7,755 bases of DNA from Blautia sp. (GTDB lineage: Bacteria; Bacillota; Clostridia; Lachnospirales; Lachnospiraceae). A program made the position numbers and the translations under genes. A model generated the notes under the pieces. That model was not told where the DNA came from, made no database searches, and worked only from the letters and a program-made list of their open reading frames with translations. The DNA is taken from positions 1 through 7,755 of the forward strand of contig JAFOJB010000206.1 in assembly GCA_017420455.1 (NCBI GenBank), given 5' to 3'. Of the stretch, positions 1 to 6,722 are shown piece by piece. Positions within the stretch are counted from its first letter, which is position 1. Each line of letters opens with the position of its first letter.

Positions 1-330
1 AAATGTGATGTTTCCACGATCTGTATCGGTATGGCAGCCAGTATGGGGGCATTTCTGCTGGCAGGCGGAACCAAAGGAAAGCGCTTTGCTCTTCCGAATT
101 CCACCATCATGATCCACCAGCCTTCCGGCGGCGCCCAGGGTCAGGCAACCGAGATCACGATCGTGGCGGACCATATCAACAAGACAAAAAAATTATTGAA
201 CAGCATCCTGGCAGAAAACACAGGACAGCCTCTGGAGATCGTAGAGAAGGATACAGACCGGGATAACTATATGACCGCAGAAGAAGCAAAGGCATATGGC
301 CTGATCGACGGCGTGGTAGTACATAAATAA
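1..330 (+). CDS. clpP: ATP-dependent Clp protease proteolytic subunit ClpP, 3' part (5' end outside window)
   Basis: This is the last 109 codons of the ClpP serine peptidase, which forms the barrel-shaped cytoplasmic protease fed by AAA+ unfoldases such as ClpX. All three catalytic residues are in the visible part. The nucleophile Ser lies in GMAAS (bases 40-42), the His in MIHQP (115-117) and the Asp in DRDN (262-264). Their spacing of 25 and 49 residues equals that of S. aureus ClpP (Ser98, His123, Asp172), so about 84 N-terminal residues are missing off the left edge. The C terminus ([12 protein letters not shown], then a short tail) is normal for the family and the stop is TAA. clpX follows on the same strand, as is usual in Firmicutes. 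No CtsR-type operator is visible, but the clpP promoter region is outside the window. The identification is essentially certain. Confidence 0.97.
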   Translation, partial: KCDVSTICIGMAASMGAFLLAGGTKGKRFALPNSTIMIHQPSGGAQGQATEITIVADHINKTKKLLNSILAENTGQPLEIVEKDTDRDNYMTAEEAKAYGLIDGVVVHK

Positions 331-347
331 ACGGCAGAAATTAAGAA

Positions 348-398
348 AAGACTCCTGTCAGGGACTGCTGAAACAGCGCTCCTTCGTTCAGGGGTCTT
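348..398 (+). other. Stem-loop in the clpP-clpX spacer
   Basis: Bases 348-357 (AAGACTCCTG) can pair with 389-398 (CAGGGGTCTT) over 10 positions, including one G-T wobble. Inside, GCTG (367-370) pairs with CAGC (374-377) around an AAA loop. The outer helix starts 17 bases after the clpP stop. It is followed by TCTTGTCTTG rather than a clean T-run, so it is at best a weak terminator. It could instead be an RNA processing or stability element that separates clpP and clpX expression. The pairing is seen in the sequence; the function is inferred. Confidence 0.45.
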
Positions 399-473
399 GT
401 CTTGCGTCAAGGGATTTCCTTTCCTTACGTGAAAAAGCCAGCAGGCAGACTGGCAAATATATATCATAAATAT

Positions 474-489
474 AAGCGTGGAAACGCTT
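474..489 (+). other. Small hairpin with GGAA tetraloop upstream of clpX
   Basis: AAGCGT (474-479) and ACGCTT (484-489) are perfect inverted repeats around GGAA, a GNRA-type tetraloop that usually stabilises short RNA hairpins. It sits in a locally AT-rich patch 23 bases before the clpX ribosome binding site. There is no T-run after it, so it is not an intrinsic terminator. A role in mRNA stability or clpX translation is possible but unproven. Confidence 0.35.
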
Positions 490-512
490 TTGCAGATGAG
501 AGAGGAAAACAT

Positions 513-517
513 AGGAG
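513..517 (+). promoter_or_regulatory. clpX ribosome binding site (decides start)
   Basis: AGGAG lies 4 bases before ATG 522. The reading frame stays open upstream to about base 402, but no upstream start has a comparable site. This site places the start at the normal ClpX N terminus, MAEKNRDNK. Confidence 0.75.
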
Positions 518-521
518 ATTT

Positions 522-1832
522 ATGGCAGAAAAAAACAGAGATAATAAAGTGAGATGCTCCTTCTGTCACAAAACAGAGGACCAGATCCGCAAGCTGATCG
601 CAGGTCCGGACGGAGCGTATATCTGCGATGAGTGCGTAGGTATCTGCGGGGAAATCCTCGAAGAGGAGTTCGGCAGGTACGGAAACGACTATATGTACAA
701 CACGGATATCAACCTGTTAAAGCCGGAGGAGATCCACCGGATCCTGGATGATTATGTCATCGGACAGGAGGATGCGAAAAAAATCCTGTCTGTATCCGTC
801 TACAATCATTATAAGAGAGTCTTCGCCTCCAAAAATCTGGATGTGGAGCTGCAGAAGAGCAATATCCTGATGCTGGGGCCAACCGGTTCCGGCAAGACCC
901 TGCTGGCCCAGACCCTGGCAAGGCTTCTGAATGTCCCCTTCGCCATTGCGGACGCCACCACCCTGACAGAGGCCGGTTACGTAGGCGAGGACGTAGAGAA
1001 TATCCTGCTGAAAATCATTCAGGCCGCAGACTACGATGTGGAAAGAGCCCAGTACGGGATTATATATATCGATGAGATCGACAAGATCACCAAGAAAAGC
1101 GAGAATGTTTCCATTACCAGGGATGTTTCCGGAGAAGGAGTCCAGCAGGCGCTCCTGAAGATCCTGGAGGGCACCGTCGCCAGCGTGCCGCCCCAGGGAG
1201 GCAGAAAACATCCTCATCAGGAATTCATTCAGATCGATACCACCAATATCCTGTTTATCTGCGGCGGCGCCTTCGACGGTCTGGAAAAGATCATCGAGAA
1301 CCGGAAGGATACCAAAGGAATAGGCTTTGGAGCCGAGGTCGTCGGGAAGGATGAGAAAAATGTGGGAGAAGTCCTGAAGGATGTCATGCCGGAGGATTTC
1401 ATCAAATTTGGTCTGATACCGGAGTTTATCGGTCGTGTTCCCGTGGTGGTTTCGCTGGATTCTCTGGATGAAGCCGCCCTGGTGCGTATCCTGAAGGAGC
1501 CGAAGAATTCTCTGGTAAGGCAGTATAAGAAGCTGTTCGAACTGGACAATGTCGAACTTGAATTTTCGGATGACGCCTATGTTGTCATGGCGAAAAAAGC
1601 ACTGGAAAGAAAAACCGGGGCCAGAGGTCTTCGGTCCATCATGGAAGCTACCCTGATGGATCTGATGTACCGTATCCCCTCGGATAATACTGTACAGAAA
1701 GTTACAATCACAAAAGAGGCTGTGGAGGGCACAGGAGCACCAAAAATCGAGAGAGGCGAGATGATGCTCCAGGACAAGGCCGCTCCAAAGAAAAGCCGGA
1801 TCCGCCGGAAGGGAAAGCCTGAAACAGCCTGA
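522..1832 (+). CDS. clpX: ATP-dependent Clp protease ATP-binding subunit ClpX
   Basis: ClpX is the hexameric AAA+ unfoldase that recognises tagged or native substrates, unfolds them and threads them into ClpP in the cytoplasm. The 436-residue product has every expected part. There is an N-terminal four-Cys zinc-binding domain (C12, C15, C35, C38), Walker A GPTGSGKT (residues 119-126) and the GYVG pore loop (152-155). Further on come Walker B with DE (184-185), an RKH pore-entrance loop, the ClpP-docking IGF tripeptide (267-269), an arginine finger in EFIGR (R305) and sensor II GAR (R368). IGF shows it should dock on ClpP, whose gene is just upstream. The last 35 or so residues form a Lys/Arg-rich tail somewhat longer than in many orthologues. 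The start at 522 is set by AGGAG and by family length. The TGA stop shares its A with a possible lon ATG (TGATG), consistent with co-transcription and coupled translation. Confidence 0.98.
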   Translation: MAEKNRDNKVRCSFCHKTEDQIRKLIAGPDGAYICDECVGICGEILEEEFGRYGNDYMYNTDINLLKPEEIHRILDDYVIGQEDAKKILSVSVYNHYKRVFASKNLDVELQKSNILMLGPTGSGKTLLAQTLARLLNVPFAIADATTLTEAGYVGEDVENILLKIIQAADYDVERAQYGIIYIDEIDKITKKSENVSITRDVSGEGVQQALLKILEGTVASVPPQGGRKHPHQEFIQIDTTNILFICGGAFDGLEKIIENRKDTKGIGFGAEVVGKDEKNVGEVLKDVMPEDFIKFGLIPEFIGRVPVVVSLDSLDEAALVRILKEPKNSLVRQYKKLFELDNVELEFSDDAYVVMAKKALERKTGARGLRSIMEATLMDLMYRIPSDNTVQKVTITKEAVEGTGAPKIERGEMMLQDKAAPKKSRIRRKGKPETA

Positions 1833-1834
1833 TG

Positions 1835-1840
1835 AAGGGA
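1835..1840 (+). promoter_or_regulatory. Probable lon ribosome binding site (decides start)
   Basis: AAGGGA lies 9 bases before ATG 1850. The earlier in-frame ATG 1832 has no purine-rich site at a workable distance, and ATG 1841 follows this site too closely. This favours initiation at 1850. Confidence 0.5.
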
Positions 1841-1849
1841 ATGACTGAA

Positions 1850-4174
1850 ATGCCGGGACTAAGAAAAATGCTGCCTGCGATCGCGCTTCGGGGGACCACT
1901 GTCCTGCCGGGAATGATCGTGCACTTCGACATCAGCAGGGAAAGGTCTGTGAAAGCTGTGGAATCTGCCATGCTTGGGGATCAGAGGATTTTCCTGGTGA
2001 CTCAGCACGATCCGGCGCTGGAGAAGCCTTCGCTGGAGGATGTATATAAGGTAGGAACGGTCTCATTTATCAAACAGGTCGTGAAGCTTCCCCACAATCT
2101 GATCCGGGTTCTGGTAGAGGGGGAGAGCCGGGCAGCTCTGCTCAGCTTTGCCAGCGAAGAACCGTATCTGTATGCCGGGATCGAAGATATTGAGGAAGAA
2201 ACCGAGGAGGAATATATCCCCTCCATGCGGGAGGCGATGAAGCGTACTCTCCGGGAGCTTTTCGGCAGGTATTGCCAGGAAGGCGGAAAGATCAGCAAGG
2301 ATCTGATGAACCAGATCCTTGAGACGGAGAATCTGGCGGAGCTCCTGGAGGGTATTGCGATCAACCTTCCGCTGACCTATGAAAGCCGCCAGAGAATACT
2401 GGAGACAAACAGTCTTTCGGACCGATATGAACTGATCGGCGCCCTTCTGAACAATGAGATCAATGTCATGAGCATCACCAGGGAGCTGCAGAAGAAGATC
2501 AAGGATCAGATCGATAAAAACCAGAAGGAATACATCCTCAGGGAACAGATGAAGGTGATCCGCCAGGAACTGGGAGAGGATACCCAGGACGATGCGGAAA
2601 AATTTCTGGAGGACCTGGAAAAGCTGAACGCCTCTCCGGAGGTGAAAGAGAAGATCGAGAAGGAGATCAGCCGGTTTAAGACGCTGGGGCAGAACAGTGC
2701 CGAGAGCAATGTGAGCCGCAGCTATATCGAGACTCTGCTGTCCCTTCCCTGGGACAACAGGACCACTGACAATGAAAATCTGAAGGAAGCCTTCCGTATC
2801 CTGCAGGAGAGCCATTACGGGCTGGACGATGTCAAGGAACGCATTATGGAATTCCTGGCAGTCCGCAAGCTTACCCACAAGGGAAGAAGCCCCATTCTGT
2901 GCCTGGTGGGACCGCCCGGCACCGGAAAAACATCCATCGCGAAATCGGTGGCAGAGGCCCTGGACAAAAAATATGTCCGGATCAGCCTCGGCGGAATCCG
3001 GGATGAGGCGGAGATCCGGGGTCACAGAAGAACCTATATCGGCGCTCTCCCCGGAAGGATCACCGCGGGGCTGATCCAGGCAGGCGTCGGGAATCCCCTG
3101 ATGCTGCTGGACGAGATCGACAAGACCAGCAGCGATTATAAGGGAGATACAGCCTCCGCTCTGCTGGAGGTGCTTGATCCGGAACAGAACAGATATTTCA
3201 ACGACCACTATGTGGAGATTCCCCAGGATCTGTCGGAGGTGCTGTTTATTGCCACCGCCAACGATATGCAGGGAATCCCGAGACCTCTTCTGGACCGGAT
3301 GGAAATCATCGAGATTTCCGGATACACGGCGAACGAAAAGGAACATATCGCGAAGCTTCACCTGATCCCGAAGCAGCTGGAACAGAACGGCCTTCAGAAA
3401 GGGCAGCTCACCATCCAGACAGCAGCGCTCCGCAAAATAATCAACAATTATACCAAGGAAGCGGGAGTGCGTGCCCTGGAGCGGAATATCGGGAAAATCT
3501 GCCGGAAGACGGCAAGGGCGATCATGGAGGACGGCAGGGAAAAGGTGACCGTTACTGCCAGGAATCTTTCGGATTTCCTGGGAAAAGAAAGATACAATTA
3601 CCTGATGGCAAACAAGAAGGACGAGATCGGCATTGCCAGAGGACTGGCGTGGACCCAGGTGGGCGGCGACACCCTCCAGATCGAAGTCAACGTAATGCCC
3701 GGCAAAGGAGATATCGCACTTACCGGCCAGCTGGGAGACGTGATGAAGGAATCCGCCCAGGCCGGCATTACCTATATTCGTTCCATCGGAGAAAAGTACA
3801 ATATTGCACCGGAATTTTTCCAGGATCATGATATCCATGTCCATATCCCGGAAGGCGCTGTCCCGAAGGATGGCCCCTCTGCCGGGATCACCATGGCTAC
3901 GGCGATTCTTTCTGCCGTGACGCAGATCCCTGTTCGCCACGACCTGGCAATGACGGGGGAGATCACCCTCCGGGGCCGCGTACTGGCCATCGGCGGGCTG
4001 AAGGAAAAGCTTCTGGCCGCGAAATATGCCGGGATCGCAGAGGTCCTGGTTCCGGCAGAGAACAGGCCGGATATAGAGGAAATGGACGATGAGATCCTGG
4101 AGGGACTCACCATAACCTTCGTAGAAGATATGGGACAGGTCGTGGACAGGGCTTTTGTCAAAAAGAGCGAATAG
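1850..4174 (+). CDS. lon: ATP-dependent endopeptidase La (LonA)
   Basis: Lon is a soluble hexameric protease that combines AAA+ unfoldase and Ser-Lys peptidase in one chain and degrades damaged and some regulatory proteins. From ATG 1850 it is 774 residues, a typical Bacillus-type LonA length. It has the N-terminal substrate-binding domain (starting LPAIALRGTTVLPG), a central coiled region, Walker A GPPGTGKT (354-361) and Walker B with DE (421-422). The C-terminal protease domain carries the catalytic Ser in PKDGPSAG (S677) and the catalytic Lys in LKEKLL (K720). The Ser-Lys spacing of 43 matches E. coli Lon (S679, K722). The in-frame ATG at 1832 overlaps the clpX stop and would add six residues. 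I prefer 1850 because of AAGGGA upstream and because orthologues begin only a few residues before LP. Synteny with clpX is standard in Firmicutes. There is no CtsR or HrcA operator nearby, so it probably shares clpX transcription. Confidence 0.97.
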   Translation: MPGLRKMLPAIALRGTTVLPGMIVHFDISRERSVKAVESAMLGDQRIFLVTQHDPALEKPSLEDVYKVGTVSFIKQVVKLPHNLIRVLVEGESRAALLSFASEEPYLYAGIEDIEEETEEEYIPSMREAMKRTLRELFGRYCQEGGKISKDLMNQILETENLAELLEGIAINLPLTYESRQRILETNSLSDRYELIGALLNNEINVMSITRELQKKIKDQIDKNQKEYILREQMKVIRQELGEDTQDDAEKFLEDLEKLNASPEVKEKIEKEISRFKTLGQNSAESNVSRSYIETLLSLPWDNRTTDNENLKEAFRILQESHYGLDDVKERIMEFLAVRKLTHKGRSPILCLVGPPGTGKTSIAKSVAEALDKKYVRISLGGIRDEAEIRGHRRTYIGALPGRITAGLIQAGVGNPLMLLDEIDKTSSDYKGDTASALLEVLDPEQNRYFNDHYVEIPQDLSEVLFIATANDMQGIPRPLLDRMEIIEISGYTANEKEHIAKLHLIPKQLEQNGLQKGQLTIQTAALRKIINNYTKEAGVRALERNIGKICRKTARAIMEDGREKVTVTARNLSDFLGKERYNYLMANKKDEIGIARGLAWTQVGGDTLQIEVNVMPGKGDIALTGQLGDVMKESAQAGITYIRSIGEKYNIAPEFFQDHDIHVHIPEGAVPKDGPSAGITMATAILSAVTQIPVRHDLAMTGEITLRGRVLAIGGLKEKLLAAKYAGIAEVLVPAENRPDIEEMDDEILEGLTITFVEDMGQVVDRAFVKKSE

Positions 4175-4192
4175 CAGGTTCCGCCTGAAAAT

Positions 4193-4242
4193 CACGGGGC
4201 CGGCAGGACGCAGCGCTCCGGAGCTTCATCCGGCGTACCGTG
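4193..4242 (+). other. Potential stem in the lon-engB spacer
   Basis: CACGG (4193-4197) can pair with CCGTG (4238-4242), and GCCGG (4199-4203) with CCGGC (4230-4234). Together they make a 10-pair helix interrupted by one unpaired base on the left and three on the right. The enclosed segment also contains the palindrome GCTCCGGAGC. No T-run follows, so this is not a standard intrinsic terminator. It may fold in a lon-engB transcript. The local GC content is high, so chance pairing is a real alternative. Confidence 0.3.
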
Positions 4243-4299
4243 CCGTGTGAACCGGGTATCAGATTGTGGGACCGGCATCAGAATTACATACAGAACAAT

Positions 4300-4303
4300 G
4301 GAG
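4300..4303 (+). promoter_or_regulatory. engB ribosome binding site (decides start)
   Basis: GGAG followed by 7 bases and then ATG 4311 gives ideal spacing. It overrides the longer in-frame GTG at 4266, which has no such site and would add 15 non-conserved residues. Confidence 0.75.
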
Positions 4304-4310
4304 AAATGAT

Positions 4311-4964
4311 ATGGTCATAAAACAGGTATCCCTGGATATCGTCTGCGGCGTCACCAGCAGGCTGCCGGAGACAGGAAGGCCGGAGATCGCCTTCGCGGGA
4401 AAGTCGAATGTGGGGAAATCCTCCCTGATCAACGCCCTGATGAACCGTAAATCCCTGGCACGTACCAGCTCTCAGCCCGGAAAGACACAGACCATAAACT
4501 ACTATAATGTCAATGACATGCTGTATCTGGTGGATCTGCCCGGGTACGGATACGCGAAGGCTTCTCAGGAAGAGGTCCGCAAATGGGGAAAGATGATAGA
4601 GAAATATCTGCATACCTCCACGAACCTGAAGGCGGTTTTTCTGCTGACGGATATCCGTCATATGCCGAATGCCAATGATCTTCAGATGCGCGACTGGGTG
4701 GTACAGAGCGGCTATACCCCCATTATCATAGCCACCAAGCTGGATAAGCTGAAAAGAAGCCAGGTTGCAAAGCAGTTAAAACTTCTGAAAGAGGAACTGG
4801 CTCTTCCGAAGGAAGGGATCATCATACCCTTCTCTGCACAGACAAAGCAGGGCAGGGAGGAAATATGGGAAATCATAGAGAGTCTCACAGGCGGGCCGGA
4901 TGGCGCCGCGCCCGGGGAGGGGGAAGAGCATGGGAATCATCAAAGCACTGAAGCTTTGCTTTGA
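4311..4964 (+). CDS. engB: Ribosome biogenesis GTP-binding protein EngB (YsxC/YihA)
   Basis: EngB is a small essential GTPase of the TrmE-Era-EngA-EngB family that takes part in late assembly of the large ribosomal subunit. Its G motifs are all present: G1 GKSNVGKSS (residues 30-38), a TSSQPGKTQT switch segment, G3 DLPGYGY (from 75), G4 TKLD (142-145) and G5 SAQ (175-177). The product is 217 residues, about 20 longer than the B. subtilis protein. The excess is a Gly/Glu-rich tail from about residue 194 (GGPDGAAPGEGEE) that holds the ecfA1 ribosome binding site and the first 35 bases of ecfA1. The lon-engB order is common in Firmicutes. Overlap with an ECF transporter gene is not the arrangement I know. 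The start is set by GGAG at 4300. Confidence 0.96.
   Translation: MVIKQVSLDIVCGVTSRLPETGRPEIAFAGKSNVGKSSLINALMNRKSLARTSSQPGKTQTINYYNVNDMLYLVDLPGYGYAKASQEEVRKWGKMIEKYLHTSTNLKAVFLLTDIRHMPNANDLQMRDWVVQSGYTPIIIATKLDKLKRSQVAKQLKLLKEELALPKEGIIIPFSAQTKQGREEIWEIIESLTGGPDGAAPGEGEEHGNHQSTEALL
4914..4920 (+). promoter_or_regulatory. ecfA1 ribosome binding site inside engB
   Basis: GGGGAGG (close to the AGGAGG consensus) lies 9 bases before ATG 4930 and entirely within the engB reading frame, where it encodes part of the Gly-Glu tail. It selects ATG 4930 over the longer open frame that starts near 4900. Ribosomes finishing engB would run through this site, so the two genes are probably translationally coupled. 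Confidence 0.7.
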
Positions 4965-5775
4965 ATATCAGAGATATGACGATGAGGGAAATATCCAGGA
5001 TACCCAGAAGGCTGTAGACCAGGTGGATCTGGATATCGCCCCCGGACAGTTTATTGCCATTCTTGGGCACAACGGGTCCGGAAAATCTACTCTGGCAAAA
5101 CATATGAATGCCCTTCTTCTTCCGACAGAGGGAACCATTATCATAGATGGGATGGATACCAAAGAGGAACCGGAGCTGTGGAAGATCCGCCAGAAGGCGG
5201 GGATGGTCTTCCAGAATCCCGACAACCAGATCATCGGAACTGTGGTGGAGGAGGATGTGGGCTTTGGCCCGGAAAATATCGGTCTCCCCACAGAGAAGAT
5301 CTGGAAGAGGGTGGATGAAAGCCTGCAGAAAACCGGAATGACCGCCTACAGGAGCCATTCTCCCAATAAGCTGTCCGGGGGGCAGAAGCAGCGGGTTGCC
5401 ATCGCAGGCGTCATGGCCATGCGCCCATCCTGCATCATCCTGGATGAGCCAACCGCAATGCTGGATCCCAATGGCCGTGTTGAGGTGCTGAAGGCGGTCC
5501 ATGACCTGAACCGCCTGGAGGGGGTCACGGTGATCCTGATCACCCATTATATGGAAGAGGTTACAGACGCGGATAGAGTGTTCGTCATGGACAGCGGACA
5601 CATTGTTATGGAAGGAACGCCGAGGGAAATCTTTTCCCAGGTAGAGAAGCTGAAGGAATACCGGCTGGATGTTCCCCAGGTTACAGAGCTGGCGCATGAG
5701 CTCAGGCTTTCCGGGGTAGATATTCCGGAGGGGATCCTCACAATGGAAGAACTGGCAGGTGCGTTATGTCAATAG
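4930..5775 (+). CDS. ecfA1: Energy-coupling factor transporter ATP-binding protein EcfA1
   Basis: EcfA1 is one of the two ABC ATPases of the ECF energizing module. It pairs with EcfA2, binds EcfT at the membrane and powers uptake of vitamins or metal ions captured by interchangeable S components. The 281-residue product matches the usual family length. Visible motifs are Walker A GHNGSGKST (46-54), the Q-loop Gln in FQNPDNQ (Q95), the signature LSGGQKQR (148-155), Walker B with DE (172-173), a D-loop AMLDPNGR and the switch His in ITHYMEE (H206). The FQNPDNQ Q-loop and the first position in the A1-A2-T order indicate EcfA1. Its start lies 35 bases inside engB and its end overlaps ecfA2 by 10 bases, so it is clearly part of one transcript. 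The older name for this family is CbiO. No S component is in the window, so the substrate cannot be told. Confidence 0.95.
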   Translation: MGIIKALKLCFEYQRYDDEGNIQDTQKAVDQVDLDIAPGQFIAILGHNGSGKSTLAKHMNALLLPTEGTIIIDGMDTKEEPELWKIRQKAGMVFQNPDNQIIGTVVEEDVGFGPENIGLPTEKIWKRVDESLQKTGMTAYRSHSPNKLSGGQKQRVAIAGVMAMRPSCIILDEPTAMLDPNGRVEVLKAVHDLNRLEGVTVILITHYMEEVTDADRVFVMDSGHIVMEGTPREIFSQVEKLKEYRLDVPQVTELAHELRLSGVDIPEGILTMEELAGALCQ

Positions 5776-6722
5776 AGCTGAAAAATGTGACTTATACCTA
5801 CAGCCCCGGTACGACCTATGCGATTACGGCCCTGAAGAACATCAATCTGCAGATCCCGGAAGGTCAGTTTCTGGGGATCATCGGCCATACGGGCAGTGGA
5901 AAATCCACTCTGATCCAGCATTTGAACGCGCTGATCAGGCCTACAGAAGGGGAAATCCTCTATCACGGGAAAAACATCTGGGACGAGGATTACGACCGCA
6001 GGAAGCTGCGAAGCGAAGTGGGGCTTGTCTTCCAGTATCCGGAGCATCAGCTGTTTGAGAACGACGTGCTCTCGGATGTCTGTTTCGGGCCCATGAATCA
6101 GGGGCTGTCCCGGGAGCAGGCAGAGGTGGAGGCGCGGAAAGCCCTTGCTTCTGTGGGATTAAAAGAAAAACATTTTAAAAAGTCGCCTTTTGAGCTGTCC
6201 GGCGGACAGAAAAAAAGGACGGCGATCGCGGGAGTTCTGGCCATGAACCCGAAATACCTGATCCTGGATGAGCCTACAGCAGGCCTGGATCCCAGAGGAA
6301 GGGACGAGATCCTGGACCAGATCGCGTATCTTCATAAAGAACGGGGCATTTCCATCGTCCTGGTCTCCCACAGCATGGAGGACATCGCGAAATACGCCTC
6401 CCGTCTGATCGTCATGAACCACGGGGAAGTGGCCTATGACGGCACCCCCCGGGAGGTATTCCAGAACTACAGGGAGCTGGAAGCCATGGGTCTGGCTGCT
6501 CCGAAGATGGTCTATATCATGCACGAGCTGTCCGGCAGGGGACTGAACGTGGATGTAAATGCATCGACTGTGGAGGAAGCGAAAGAAAGTATTCTTGCAG
6601 CGCTGAAGGAGAAAAAAAGCCCGCTGCAGGGGAAAGCCGTATCCGCAGAAAAGAAACAGGACCCGCTGTCAGCCAGGTCTGAGGCTGCAGCCGGCGGTGC
6701 CGCCGGGGAGGAGCAGGTATGA
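5766..6722 (+). CDS. ecfA2: Energy-coupling factor transporter ATP-binding protein EcfA2, with C-terminal extension
   Basis: EcfA2 is the second ABC ATPase of the ECF module and forms a heterodimer with EcfA1. Motifs are Walker A GHTGSGKST (40-48), the Q-loop Gln in FQYPEHQLF (Q90), the signature LSGGQKKR (144-151), Walker B with DE (168-169), AGLDPRGR after it, and the switch His in VSHSMED (H202). The FQYPEHQLF Q-loop is characteristic of EcfA2. At 318 residues it is about 30 longer than the usual 285-290. The excess begins after AALKE near residue 280 and is a low-complexity Lys-, Glu-, Ala- and Gly-rich tail that carries the ecfT ribosome binding site near its end. The start (ATG 5766, with AGGTG at 5757-5761) lies inside the end of ecfA1. 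The stop overlaps the ecfT start as ATGA. Both ATP sites look catalytically complete. Confidence 0.95.
   Translation: MSIELKNVTYTYSPGTTYAITALKNINLQIPEGQFLGIIGHTGSGKSTLIQHLNALIRPTEGEILYHGKNIWDEDYDRRKLRSEVGLVFQYPEHQLFENDVLSDVCFGPMNQGLSREQAEVEARKALASVGLKEKHFKKSPFELSGGQKKRTAIAGVLAMNPKYLILDEPTAGLDPRGRDEILDQIAYLHKERGISIVLVSHSMEDIAKYASRLIVMNHGEVAYDGTPREVFQNYRELEAMGLAAPKMVYIMHELSGRGLNVDVNASTVEEAKESILAALKEKKSPLQGKAVSAEKKQDPLSARSEAAAGGAAGEEQV
6706..6713 (+). promoter_or_regulatory. ecfT ribosome binding site inside ecfA2
   Basis: GGGAGGAG contains GGAGG 7 bases before ATG 6719. It is written within the final codons of ecfA2, encoding part of its Gly-Glu-Glu tail. With the ATGA overlap it predicts tight coupling of EcfT synthesis to EcfA2 translation. 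Confidence 0.75.

Noticed and set aside
402..521. A 40-codon in-frame N-terminal extension of ClpX from a TTG at 402
   Set aside because: There is no ribosome binding site, it runs through the spacer hairpins, and it lies outside the conserved ClpX N terminus. ATG 522 has AGGAG and the expected start.
496..552. An 18-codon upstream reading frame (ATG 496) overlapping the clpX start
   Set aside because: It has no well-placed ribosome binding site and its product resembles nothing I know. It is probably chance.
2063..4195. A 710-codon open frame on the minus strand opposite lon
   Set aside because: It mirrors lon codon for codon. Strongly biased third positions in lon leave the opposite strand free of stops. 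The translation has no recognisable domain, while lon has every catalytic motif.
4266..4310. A GTG start that would extend EngB by 15 residues
   Set aside because: It has no ribosome binding site, whereas GGAG 7 bases before ATG 4311 fits well and gives the family N terminus.
4900..4929. An earlier start for ecfA1 near 4900
   Set aside because: It would place the GGGGAGG site inside the gene. Family proteins begin close to MGIIKAL, and ATG 4930 has the right spacing.
4885..5697. A 270-codon minus-strand open frame opposite ecfA1, with similar ones opposite clpX (717-1217), ecfA2 (6159-6524) and ecfT/ecfA2 (6512-7402)
   Set aside because: They lie wholly within well-supported plus-strand genes and have no family signature. 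They are shadow frames.
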